DNA from: Mycobacterium sp.
GTDB lineage: Bacteria > Actinomycetota > Actinomycetes > Mycobacteriales > Mycobacteriaceae
Direction: 5' to 3'
Length of the DNA stretch: 64,000 nucleotides
NCBI GenBank assembly: GCA_018882965.1
Contig: VEQY01000001.1
Location: 1 to 64,000, forward strand
The position numbers and the translations under genes were made by a program. A model generated the notes under the pieces. It saw only the letters and a program-made list of their open reading frames with translations, made no database searches and was not told the origin of the DNA. Within the stretch, counting starts at the first letter, position 1; each line of letters starts with the position of its first letter. This document shows positions 15,805 through 24,167 of this stretch, piece by piece.

Positions 15805-17022
15805 GTGCGCGGCAGAAAAGGCCCGCTGTCCTATCCCGCCTACCGTCGAGTGTTCACCGCCAGGGCGATCTCGTCGGCCGGTTCGTTCATGCAAATCGTC
15901 GCGGCCACCTGGTACGCCTACAAGATCACCGACAACGCCGCCGCGGTCGGGGTCCTCGCCGCCCTGGCGCTGGGTCCGGGCATGATCGGGGCTCCAGCCG
16001 GCGGATTCCTTCTGGGCTACTTCGACCTGCGCCGCCTCGCGGTGACGCTGAGTCTCTGCCAGGCCGTGCCGCCGGCGGCCATGGCTGCTGTCGAGATCAC
16101 CGGCGAGCTCTCGATCGGCTGGATGTACGTTCTGGTCTTTGCGGGCGCGATCCCGTCCAGCCTTAACCAGCCCGCTATGGCGATGATCGAGCCGCAGACA
16201 GTACCGCAGCATCTCCGGCAGTCAGCCGTAGCGCTGTCGTCGATGATCTACAACGTCACTCGCTTGTTCGGCGCCGCTCTGGGCGGCTTCGTCGTGGAGT
16301 GGGCCGGGGTCGCGGCCGCGTTCGCGTTCAATGCGGCATCCTTCGCGGTGGTGGCAGCTACGGTCGCAGGCCTCCATCTCGATCAGGATGTCGCCCGGCC
16401 CCTCGCGAGACAGGTCATTCGGCTCACCGACGGGCTCAAACACGTGTGGAGCATGCCCTTGGTGCGCACCGGGGCCGTCGCGGTGGCGGTGTTCTTCACT
16501 CTCGTGGCGCCGGTCGAGCAACTGATGCCGGTTGTGGCCAAGGAGCACGGCATGACCCCGAGATCCGTGGGACTTCTCGTCGGGGCCATCGGTGTCGGCG
16601 CCCTCCTGGCGAACTCGTTCATCGCGCGGTTCAAGCCCGAGGACGTGCGACGGCAGCAGCTGATGGCTCTCGGGCTGTTGCTCGCGGCCGTGGGACTGAT
16701 CGGTCTGGCGGTCACCCCGCATCACGGCATTCTGATCGATCTGCTGGGGGCGCTACTGATCGGGCTGGCATGGGAGTCGGAGTTCGTCAGCGGGCAGTCC
16801 ACCGTTGCGATCGAGGTTCCGCCGGAGTACCGCGGCCGGCTGATGGGCATCTTCTTCCTGCTCGTCACCGCGACCACGGCCGGCGGGGCAGTGCTGCTGG
16901 GTCTGCTTCACGAGTGGATGGACATGGCGTGGACCTTTTTGTTCACCGCGGCGGTCGTTGCGACGGCTGCGGTTCTCCTGGCCCTGCGTGCGCGGATGAG
17001 GATCAGCCCGCGGGGTGCGTGA
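15805..17022 (+). CDS. MFS transporter, EntS-like group
   Basis: I choose the GTG at 15805 (VRGRKGPLSYPAYRRVF); the frame is open back to 15736 but those codons overlap the divergent CitE-like promoter. About 405 residues with 12 predicted helices. The start YPAYRRVFTARAISSAGSFMQIVA and the central loop after helix 6 match the DUF894/enterobactin-exporter type of drug or siderophore exporter. No siderophore genes are near, so the cargo is unknown. It is convergent with menC. Confidence 0.82.
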   Translation: MRGRKGPLSYPAYRRVFTARAISSAGSFMQIVAATWYAYKITDNAAAVGVLAALALGPGMIGAPAGGFLLGYFDLRRLAVTLSLCQAVPPAAMAAVEITGELSIGWMYVLVFAGAIPSSLNQPAMAMIEPQTVPQHLRQSAVALSSMIYNVTRLFGAALGGFVVEWAGVAAAFAFNAASFAVVAATVAGLHLDQDVARPLARQVIRLTDGLKHVWSMPLVRTGAVAVAVFFTLVAPVEQLMPVVAKEHGMTPRSVGLLVGAIGVGALLANSFIARFKPEDVRRQQLMALGLLLAAVGLIGLAVTPHHGILIDLLGALLIGLAWESEFVSGQSTVAIEVPPEYRGRLMGIFFLLVTATTAGGAVLLGLLHEWMDMAWTFLFTAAVVATAAVLLALRARMRISPRGA

Positions 17023-17055
17023 TGCCGCGGGTCCATGAGCCCCGGCGGGCGAGCT

Positions 17056-18030
17056 CTAGAGGTGCTTGCGTGCGCGGTCGAGGCGCTCTCGCCAGCGCCC
17101 GGCCGCGGCATCGTCAGCGGTGAAGCGCCGGACCAGCTGCGGGTCAGGACCCGGCGGCATCGGCGCGACGGGCAGCTGTCCGTCGGCCGGTTTCAGTGAG
17201 CGGCCCGGGCCGACCAGGTCGCCCGCGAGCAGGGCCCCGAGGCCCAGTTCGGCCGCGTAGACGACCTCGGGAAGGGCGCCCGCGAGGGCCAGTCCCCCGG
17301 CGATCCCCACGCTGCTCTCCAGCCCACCGGCCACCACGCACGGCAGCCCGCAGGTCTCGGCCACCCTCAGCGCGCGGCGGACCCCGCCGAGCGGCCCGAC
17401 GGCGAGCACGGCGATATCCGCGGCGCCGGCCAGGTCCAGCTGCAGCGGGTCGGGCGCGTCGCTGATCGACCGGTGCGCGGCGATCGGGACGCCGACGCGG
17501 GCCCGGATCGCACTCAGATCGGCGAGAGTCCGACCCGGCTGCGCCACGAATTCCAGTCCCCCGCCGGCACGATCCAGGGCGGCGATCGCGACCACCGCTT
17601 CGTCGACGCTCCAGTTGCCGCCGGCGTCACAGCGCAGCCCGCCGGAGGGCCCCACAGCGTCGCGCACCGCGGCGACCCGCTCGATGTCCTCCGGCAGCGA
17701 GCCGGGGTGCGCCGCGACACGCACCACGGCGGCAGAGCACCCGGAGGCGGCGACGATCTGTCGGGCGCGGTCCGGAGCGACCGCGGGAACCGTCACCGCG
17801 ATCGGCACCCTGCCCCGCACCGGGTCTGGCCATCCGACCGTGCCCGCCTCGATGGCGGCGGTCAACCAGCGCGCCGCCACCCGCTCGGCGCATCCGGGGG
17901 GCGGGCTGAACTCGCCCCATCCCTGCGGACCCTCGATGAGCACGCCCTCGCACGCCCTGACCCCGCCCACGGGGTCGGTGAGCGGGATGGCGAACACCGC
18001 AGCGCCGTCGAAGTCGATCCAGGTTTTCAC
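17056..18030 (-). CDS. menC: o-Succinylbenzoate synthase (MenC) homologue with substituted catalytic residues
   Basis: 324 residues aligning end to end with mycobacterial MenC (MKTWIDFDGAAVFAIPL, GPQGWGEF, PIAVTVPAV, PLGGVRRAL, LPCVV). Active MenC has a KxK acid/base pair, three acidic metal ligands and a second Lys. Here KxK is V102-V-R104, the first ligand D135 is kept (RCDAGG), the second Glu is A163 (EFVAQP), the third Asp is H186 (AAHRS) and the final Lys is A210 (VLAVGP). Four of the expected catalytic positions plus two metal ligands are lost while the frame is intact. It is unlikely to dehydrate SHCHC. It sits 7 bp after the MTHFR gene, in the same direction. Confidence 0.85.
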   Translation of the reverse strand: MKTWIDFDGAAVFAIPLTDPVGGVRACEGVLIEGPQGWGEFSPPPGCAERVAARWLTAAIEAGTVGWPDPVRGRVPIAVTVPAVAPDRARQIVAASGCSAAVVRVAAHPGSLPEDIERVAAVRDAVGPSGGLRCDAGGNWSVDEAVVAIAALDRAGGGLEFVAQPGRTLADLSAIRARVGVPIAAHRSISDAPDPLQLDLAGAADIAVLAVGPLGGVRRALRVAETCGLPCVVAGGLESSVGIAGGLALAGALPEVVYAAELGLGALLAGDLVGPGRSLKPADGQLPVAPMPPGPDPQLVRRFTADDAAAGRWRERLDRARKHL

Positions 18031-18037
18031 GCCGGAG

Positions 18038-18937
18038 TCATCGCGACACGGACGGCGACCAGTAGTCCAGCATCTCGGCGAACGTGTCGAAGGCGGCTGG
18101 GGAATACCCGTATGTCGCCTCGAAGTGGATGCTCAGCGGAAAGCCCAGGGGCGCGACCCCGTCGATGACACGTCGGTAGAGGTCGACCATCATGCGACGG
18201 CGATCGCCCGGTTCCGCGGCGGCAAGCGTGCCGACGAATTCCTGCTCGCCGGTGACAGCCGGATTGCCGGGATCTTGGATGAGCCAGTTGATCAATCCGA
18301 CCCGGGTCTCCATCCGCGGCACGAAACCGAATGAAAGCAAGATCTCCGGACGGTGGTCGGTGGTCGCGGCGAATTCCGTCAGGAACCCGACGATCGCATC
18401 GGAGTGCAGCAGTTGGGTCAGTCCGTAGGTCGCTCCCCGATCGCATTTGAACCCGAACCGCTCGACCTCGCCGGAGCGGGTCGGGATGAGGATCGCCCCG
18501 CGGTTGGGCACCAGGTCGCGGTAGAGCGACAAAGCGTCGGTGGGCGCGATGCCGGATCCTTCGCCGTCGTTCATCGTGCGGGGAACCCCGACGAACGCGA
18601 TGCCTTCGATACCGGCGTCGAGCAGCGCGCGTAGCCGCCGCCGCAGTGCAGGATCGTCGGAGAAGGAGGTCACCTGCGTGCACAGGCCGTGCACGCCCGG
18701 CATCTCCGGGGCGATCAGCGACCAGTACTCGAGTACGTCGAGCTTGGGTTTCATCTCGACGGGGCGGTCGTCGTCCTCGTCGATCATCCCGGGGATCATC
18801 ACGTGGCCGATCTGGATGTCCGACTCGTCCGCGAGCCGGACGAGCTTGTGGGCCTCTTCGACACGCTCAGCGGGCCCCTTGTCGGCGTTGGGCGGCACGA
18901 GTTCGAACGCGACGGTGTGGAAGGGGTGGTTCGGCAC
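18038..18937 (-). CDS. Mycobacterial-type methylenetetrahydrofolate reductase
   Basis: 299 residues beginning FELVPPN, with GHVMIPGMIDEDDDRPVEMKPKLDVLEYW, GLCTQVTSF, FVGVPRTMNDGEGSG, FGFKCDRGATYGLTQLL and HFEATYGYSP, the hallmarks of the short mycobacterial reductase described in M. smegmatis as monomeric and flavin-free. It would reduce methylene-THF to methyl-THF with NADH for methionine synthesis. It is upstream of the degenerate menC with a 7 bp gap. Confidence 0.85.
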   Translation of the reverse strand: MPNHPFHTVAFELVPPNADKGPAERVEEAHKLVRLADESDIQIGHVMIPGMIDEDDDRPVEMKPKLDVLEYWSLIAPEMPGVHGLCTQVTSFSDDPALRRRLRALLDAGIEGIAFVGVPRTMNDGEGSGIAPTDALSLYRDLVPNRGAILIPTRSGEVERFGFKCDRGATYGLTQLLHSDAIVGFLTEFAATTDHRPEILLSFGFVPRMETRVGLINWLIQDPGNPAVTGEQEFVGTLAAAEPGDRRRMMVDLYRRVIDGVAPLGFPLSIHFEATYGYSPAAFDTFAEMLDYWSPSVSR

Positions 18938-18971
18938 GACCCCTAACCCTACCGAGGCGGTCGATTCGCCT

Positions 18972-19856
18972 TCAGGGCGCTGCGATGTGCTCAGGATCGG
19001 TCTGCGCCGATGCGCGCCGGCTCCGCCGGTGCGCCCACGCCGCGCCGGCCGTCAGCAGTGCCAATGCCAGCACCCAGGGCCACGCGCCGCTCTGGTACAC
19101 CCAGCCGGCGATCGTCCGCTGCAGGCGCCCGGCCGCGGCGATGACAGGGTCGTCCACGGGGCCGCCGGGGTCACGGAGGCGCAGTTCGAACCACCCGTAG
19201 TAGCTGACGTAGAGGCCCACCGCGATCATGATCACCCCGCTGATCCGGTTGACGTACGGCAGAATCCGACGCATCCGGCCGACCACGGTCGAACTTGCCA
19301 GAGCCACCCCGACCGCCAGTGCGCCGACCACCAGGGTGATTCCGGCGGCGTAGGCGAGGTAGGCCAGCATTCCGCTGACCGGACCGCTGCGCAGACTGCT
19401 TCCGGTGACCGCCAGGAAGGGGCCGACGGTGCACGACAGCGAAGCGACCGCATATCCCACGCCGTAACCGAACATCGATCCCAGCCGGGCGGTCGGCGCC
19501 AACCGTCCGTTGCGCCCGAGCCGGCCGAGGTCCCCGGTCTTCAACTCCCGGCCACTGAGCAGCCACCCACCGAGGACCACCAGGGCGATCCCGACCACCA
19601 GGGTCACGTAGGGCAGGTATCGCTGCACCGTCGAAGCCACCGACACCGTGAGGACGCCGAACAGTCCGAAGACGGTCAGGAACCCGAGCGCCATCACGGC
19701 GGTGGCGGCCAACGCTCGGGCCACCGCCGCGGTCTGGCTGCCCGCGTCCCGATTGACGACGAGCGTCAGGTACGCCGGCAGCATGGCGAAGCCGCACGGG
19801 TTCAGCGCTGCGATCATGCCGGCGCCGAACGCCAGACCTACGAGCTGTTCGTTCAC
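18972..19856 (-). CDS. ccdA: CcdA-type thiol-disulfide membrane transporter
   Basis: 294 residues, GTG start. Six membrane helices. The conserved Cys pair of the family is present in helices 1 and 4 contexts: AALNPCGFAMLPAYL and ASLSCTVGPFL. It would carry electrons across the membrane to reduce periplasmic-side thioredoxin-like proteins. The C-terminal tail adds a seventh hydrophobic stretch and a basic end. It begins 27 bp after the MPT53-like gene; the same pair (Rv2878c-Rv2877c) is adjacent in M. tuberculosis, which fits a donor-acceptor couple. Confidence 0.88.
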   Translation of the reverse strand: MNEQLVGLAFGAGMIAALNPCGFAMLPAYLTLVVNRDAGSQTAAVARALAATAVMALGFLTVFGLFGVLTVSVASTVQRYLPYVTLVVGIALVVLGGWLLSGRELKTGDLGRLGRNGRLAPTARLGSMFGYGVGYAVASLSCTVGPFLAVTGSSLRSGPVSGMLAYLAYAAGITLVVGALAVGVALASSTVVGRMRRILPYVNRISGVIMIAVGLYVSYYGWFELRLRDPGGPVDDPVIAAAGRLQRTIAGWVYQSGAWPWVLALALLTAGAAWAHRRSRRASAQTDPEHIAAP

Positions 19857-19883
19857 GGTGCTGACGGAGTTGGGCTGACGGAG

Positions 19884-20384
19884 CTAGGACGTCAGCGCTG
19901 CCACCCGGTCGCTGAGTTCCTGCTGGGACATCGCCGAGACCGGGTTGTTGACGAACGTCGAGGAACCGTCCGGGCGCAGGAACACATATGCCGGCTGCCA
20001 GGGCACGTTGAACATCGCCCAGATCGAACCGTCGGCATCGTTGATGTTGGTGAAGTTCAGCCCGTAGCGGTTGACGAAGTTCTGCATCGACTGCACGTCG
20101 GCCCGGGTCGAGATGCCGACGAAGGTGACCGCGGGGTTGGCGGCCGCGACGGTACTGATTCCGGGTGCCTCCTGATTGCAGAACGGGCACCACGGCGTCC
20201 AGAACCACAGCACGGCGGGCTTGCCCTGCAGGCTTGCACCGTTGAAGGTGCCGCCGTTCAGTGTCGTGCCGGTGAAGTTCAGATCCGCCGCGGTAGCGAT
20301 CGCCGGTCGGGCGACGCCCAGGGTGAGCATGGCCGTCGCCAGGATCAGGACCAGTGAACGGACCAGCGTCTGCAGTGCTTTCAT
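19884..20384 (-). CDS. mpt53: Secreted thioredoxin-fold protein, MPT53/DsbE-like
   Basis: ATG at 20384 with GGAGG 7 nt upstream; the longer frame adds MFADTMEVG without a site. 166 residues: signal peptide to about residue 30, then a thioredoxin fold with WFWTPWCPFCNQ (C66, C69) and cis-Pro in VPWQPAYVF. The CPFC active site is that of MPT53 of M. tuberculosis, an exported disulfide oxidase. Paired with the CcdA gene downstream. Confidence 0.9.
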   Translation of the reverse strand: MKALQTLVRSLVLILATAMLTLGVARPAIATAADLNFTGTTLNGGTFNGASLQGKPAVLWFWTPWCPFCNQEAPGISTVAAANPAVTFVGISTRADVQSMQNFVNRYGLNFTNINDADGSIWAMFNVPWQPAYVFLRPDGSSTFVNNPVSAMSQQELSDRVAALTS

Positions 20385-20490
20385 GCCTACCTCCATCGTG
20401 TCAGCAAACATCAGGCTATTGGCGCTCAGCGCGAGTGGCCACGGATTCCGGCTTGGGTAAGAAAGGCGTAAGAACGGACGCCAGAGCGGG

Positions 20491-21546
20491 TCAGGCGGAG
20501 TCGGGCACCTCGACCATCACCTTGCCGCATTCCTTGCTGGCCGCGAGCAGGTTCAGGGCGGCATCGATCTCGTTCAGCGGGAATCGGTCGGTGATCAGGG
20601 CCGACAGGTCCCTTCGGGCCAGCAGGTCGACCGCATCGCCGAACCGCGCCGGGTACTCGATCGAGCCGCGAATCGTCAGTTCCTTCATCAGGACATTCAG
20701 GAAGTTCACCGGCACGGGGGCGTAGTGCAGCGCGACGACGCTGACCCGCGCACGGCGGCCGGCCCGGTCGATGATGGCGGCAAGGACATCGTCGGACCCC
20801 GACGCCTCGATATAGGCGTCGGTCGCGGGAGCCCACCCGTAGGCGAGGCTCTGTGACCCGTGCTGATGCTTGAGTTCGCGCCACACGCTGGTCTGTCCCG
20901 GATCGATCGCCGCGGCAGCGCCGAGCGCCTCAGCCAGGCCGCGCCTGGTCGCCGAGGGGTCAACGCCGACGATGTCGGTGATCCCGCGATCGGCCATGCT
21001 GGCTATGGCCGCCAAGCCGATGGGTCCGCACCCGAACACCGCGACCCTGTCGCCGGGGCCGACGAGGGCCTGCTCGGCGGCATGCATTCCGACCGCGACC
21101 GGTTCGGCAAGTGCCGCGACGTCCAGCGGCATGCCGTCGGGAACCGGCACCAGCCGGTCCCCTCGTGCCGCGTCGCGGACCAGCACCGCGTCGGCCAGGC
21201 CGCCCTCGGCTGCCCCGCCTCCGATTCGGCCGACGTCGTCGTCGCCGGGGTGGACGACGACCCGTTGCCCGGCCGCCACGCCGGTCACGTCCGCGCCGAC
21301 CGCGCGAACCACGCCGGCGAACTCGTGTCCCAGCGCCATCGGCTCCCCGGCCGGTCCGGCCAGCCCGCCCAGTCGGATGTAGGTCAGGTCGCTGCCGCAG
21401 ATCCCGCAGGCGTGGACGTCGACGATCGCATCACGGGGGCCGCAGGCCGGGACCGGCAGCCGATCGAGACTGACCGAGCCTGGCGCATGGATGCGTGCCT
21501 GCCGGATCACGGGATCGGCTGCGCTGGGCGTCATTTCTCCGGACAC
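20491..21546 (-). CDS. Zinc-type alcohol dehydrogenase without the structural-zinc cysteines
   Basis: 351 residues from a GTG at 21546; an ATG four codons later (21534) is possible. Catalytic zinc ligands are seen in CGICGSD and GHEFAG, and the NAD site in VAVFGCGPIGLAAI. The four-Cys structural zinc loop that follows in most family members is replaced by a Gly/Asp-rich stretch (HPGDDDVGRIGGG), so it lacks that site. Substrate unknown; SGSDDVLAAIIDRAG and KELTIRGSIEYP follow the sorbitol/threonine dehydrogenase pattern. It diverges from the sulfotransferase operon over the 11-bp repeat. Confidence 0.85.
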   Translation of the reverse strand: MSGEMTPSAADPVIRQARIHAPGSVSLDRLPVPACGPRDAIVDVHACGICGSDLTYIRLGGLAGPAGEPMALGHEFAGVVRAVGADVTGVAAGQRVVVHPGDDDVGRIGGGAAEGGLADAVLVRDAARGDRLVPVPDGMPLDVAALAEPVAVGMHAAEQALVGPGDRVAVFGCGPIGLAAIASMADRGITDIVGVDPSATRRGLAEALGAAAAIDPGQTSVWRELKHQHGSQSLAYGWAPATDAYIEASGSDDVLAAIIDRAGRRARVSVVALHYAPVPVNFLNVLMKELTIRGSIEYPARFGDAVDLLARRDLSALITDRFPLNEIDAALNLLAASKECGKVMVEVPDSA

Positions 21547-21575
21547 TATGTCGAGCGGCGGACACCGGGCAAGAC

Positions 21576-21619
21576 ACAGGCACGGGACAGGTACGAGACA
21601 GGTACGGGACAGGCAAGAG
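21576..21619. repeat. Four tandem 11-bp repeats between divergent ADH and sulfotransferase genes
   Basis: Units ACAGGCACGGG, ACAGGTACGAG, ACAGGTACGGG and ACAGGCAAGAG follow one another without gaps at 21576-21586, 21587-21597, 21598-21608 and 21609-21619. The period of 11 bp is one DNA turn, so all units face the same side of the helix. It ends 4 bp before the sulfotransferase ATG and starts 29 bp before the ADH GTG. It could be an operator array or a slippage-prone sequence setting translation of the downstream gene. Confidence 0.7.
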
Positions 21620-21623
21620 ACGG

Positions 21624-22886
21624 ATGCAGGCGCACCAGCAGGTCGACCTCAGCGACCTCACGACGCCGGTGCTGACCGAGGTGCAGCGGAACATCCTCGC
21701 CTACACCGAGGCGCATCCCGTGGACCTCGACTGTGATCGGATGCTCGCCGAAGCGGTCGCTCAGGCCGGCGCCGAGGATCTCGCCGATGACGGCGGCCTG
21801 CAGGAGCGGCTCGCCGCCTACGTGAGGGCGATCGAGGACGACACCGGGCTGCGTCAACTCACCCGGCGCACGCTGCGCCAGCGGATCGTGCGCCTGTTGC
21901 GAAACCGGCTGTCGCTGACCGACCTGCTCAAGCGCTACCCCGAGATCACCGCCATCGAGATCGACCGGCCCCTGATCGTGGTCGGGATGCCCCGATCGGG
22001 AACCACCCACCTGGTGAACCTCATCGCGGCGGACCCGCGCCGCCGTGCGCTCCCCTACTGGGAGAGCCAGGAACCGATTCCAGCCTCCGGCCAGGGCCCG
22101 GATTCGGCTGGTGTGGACCCGCGGTATGCGCGCGCCAAGGCCGAGCACGATGCACTGATGGCGAGCGCACCCTACGTGGCCGCGATGCACGATCAGTACC
22201 CCGAGGCCATCGAGGAGGAGGTCGAACTTCTCGATCTGGACCTGGCCGCCTATGTACTGGAGTGGCACGCCCGGGTGCCCTCCTGGCGGGACACCTACCT
22301 CGGCCTGGACCACTATCGGCACTACCGCTACCTCCGAACGGTCCTGCAGGCGTTGACCTTCCTGCGCGGTCCGCAGACCTGGGTCCTCAAGTCGCCCCAG
22401 CATGCTGAGCAACTGGGCCCGCTGTTGGCGACCTTCCCCGATGCGACGGTCGCCTTCACCCACCGGGATCCGGTCGCCGTGATTCAATCCGCGGCCACGA
22501 TGATGGCCTACTCGGATCGATTGCGCCGCACCAGTATCGAACCGCAGTGGCTCATCGAATACTGGGCCGACCGCGTGCACCGGCTGCTCAGCGCCTGCGT
22601 CCGGGATCGCGACCTCGTCCCCGCTGACCGCAGTATTGACATCGGCTTCCACCAGCTCAACGGCGACGAGATGAGCCAACTGCGGGCACTCTACGAACTG
22701 GCGGGAGTGGATATCCCCCGCCGGGTCGACGAGCGGTTCCGCAGCTATATCGACGCAAACCCGCGCGGCAAGAAGGGCAGAATTCGCTACGACCTCACCG
22801 GTCACTTCGGGGTCACACCGCGGGAGTTGCGCTCGCGGTTCGATTTCTACTTCGATCGTTTCGATGTCCGGCCGGAAGACCTGTGA
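21624..22886 (+). CDS. PAPS-dependent sulfotransferase (Sulfotransfer_3-like)
   Basis: 420 residues from the ATG at 21624. A helical N-terminal domain (1-110) precedes the nucleotide fold: 5'-phosphosulfate loop VVGMPRSGTTHL (121-128), catalytic-region Trp/His, and 3'-phosphate loop FTHRDPVAVIQSAATM. This two-part layout is typical of the many mycobacterial Stf-like proteins that put sulfate on lipids or sterols. First gene of an operon with the MBL protein and SDR. The acceptor is unknown. Confidence 0.88.
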   Translation: MQAHQQVDLSDLTTPVLTEVQRNILAYTEAHPVDLDCDRMLAEAVAQAGAEDLADDGGLQERLAAYVRAIEDDTGLRQLTRRTLRQRIVRLLRNRLSLTDLLKRYPEITAIEIDRPLIVVGMPRSGTTHLVNLIAADPRRRALPYWESQEPIPASGQGPDSAGVDPRYARAKAEHDALMASAPYVAAMHDQYPEAIEEEVELLDLDLAAYVLEWHARVPSWRDTYLGLDHYRHYRYLRTVLQALTFLRGPQTWVLKSPQHAEQLGPLLATFPDATVAFTHRDPVAVIQSAATMMAYSDRLRRTSIEPQWLIEYWADRVHRLLSACVRDRDLVPADRSIDIGFHQLNGDEMSQLRALYELAGVDIPRRVDERFRSYIDANPRGKKGRIRYDLTGHFGVTPRELRSRFDFYFDRFDVRPEDL

Positions 22887-22910
22887 CAACCGGGAAGCGA
22901 GGGAGAAACC

Positions 22911-24167
22911 GTGGGCGATGAGCCGGTCTGGCGAAGCAGACCCGGTGCCGACGCGATGCGTCCGGCATCGGCTGAGAGCGCCGAACCGGTGGCGCCCGGG
23001 ATCTGGTGTTCGCCGGGCCTGTCCAACTCCTACCTACTGACGACCGGCGAAGGCCGGGTGGTGGTGAACACCGGGATGGGTTTCGAAGCACCCGTGCACC
23101 GCGCCAACTTCGACGCTGTCGATTCCTCACCGGTGCGTTACATCATCGTCACCCAGGGTCACTACGACCACGTCGGAGGGCTGGACACCCTGCGTGACGC
23201 GGGGACCGAAGTGATCGCCCACGCCAACTGGCGCTCCTGGCGCGACGACAACGAGCGGCTGCTGCACTACCGGGTCGACCGCAGCGCCTTCGCGTTCAGC
23301 CGTACCCTCGCCGAGGGAATCGCAGCGATCCAGCGCCGCTTCGGCAGGAAGCTCCCCGCGCAGAGCGTTCCCTGCGCCGACATCGAGGTCACCGACACGC
23401 TTGCCCTCGAGATCGGCGGCCGGAAGCTGATCCTGCTGGCGACGCCGGGCGGTGAGACCACCGACTCGATGATCGTGTGGCTGCCCGAAGAGCGAGTCTG
23501 TCTGTCCGGCAATACCTTCGGGCCGATCTTCGGACACATCCCGAATCTGGTGACGATGCGGGGGGACCGCTATCGCGATGCGCTGACCGTCCTGGACACC
23601 ATCGAGCGAGTCCGCAGCCTGCGTCCCGAGACCCTCATCACCGGTCACTTCGAACCGATTACCGGAGCCGAGCGGATCGACGCCGAACTGACCCGTTTGC
23701 GCGACGCCGTGCGGTACGTCCACGACCAGACGGTCGCCGGGATGAACGCCGGCAAGGATGTGCGGACCCTGATGGCCGAGGTGACGCTACCGCCCGAACT
23801 CGAGGTCGGTCAGGGTTACGGGAAGGTGCCCTGGAACGTTCGGGCCATCTGGGAGAACTACTCCGGCTGGTTCCACCACCGTTCCACCACCGAGCTCTAC
23901 CCGGTGGGCCGCGAGGCGATCAGCCCGGATCTTGTCGAACTGGCCGGAGCGGGCGCCCTGGCGATCCGCGCGCGCGAGCACCTCGCCGAGGGCCGCCCGC
24001 TGCAGGCGATCCATCTGGCCGAAGTGGTCACAGACACCGACCCCGGCCACGCCGAGGCGCGCGCGGTCCTGGCGGCCGCCCACGAGGCGTTGCTGTCCGC
24101 CAGCACGAACTTCTGGGAGACCGCGTGGCTGCGCCACCAGATCGACCAGATCGAGAGGTATTCATGA
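22911..24167 (+). CDS. MBL-fold hydrolase with alkylsulfatase-type dimerisation domain
   Basis: 418 residues, GTG start after GGGAGA. The N-terminal half is a metallo-beta-lactamase fold; the metal motif reads TQGHYDHVGG (Q82, H84, D86, H87), so the first His of HxHxDH is Gln. A later ITGHFEP supplies another His. The C-terminal part (IWENYSGWFHHRSTTELYP, then AREHLAEGRPLQAIHLAEVV) matches the dimerisation/TPR-like region of SdsA1-type alkylsulfatases. It would hydrolyse a sulfate ester or another ester. 24 bp after the sulfotransferase and overlapping the SDR start by 4 bp. Confidence 0.83.
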   Translation: MGDEPVWRSRPGADAMRPASAESAEPVAPGIWCSPGLSNSYLLTTGEGRVVVNTGMGFEAPVHRANFDAVDSSPVRYIIVTQGHYDHVGGLDTLRDAGTEVIAHANWRSWRDDNERLLHYRVDRSAFAFSRTLAEGIAAIQRRFGRKLPAQSVPCADIEVTDTLALEIGGRKLILLATPGGETTDSMIVWLPEERVCLSGNTFGPIFGHIPNLVTMRGDRYRDALTVLDTIERVRSLRPETLITGHFEPITGAERIDAELTRLRDAVRYVHDQTVAGMNAGKDVRTLMAEVTLPPELEVGQGYGKVPWNVRAIWENYSGWFHHRSTTELYPVGREAISPDLVELAGAGALAIRAREHLAEGRPLQAIHLAEVVTDTDPGHAEARAVLAAAHEALLSASTNFWETAWLRHQIDQIERYS

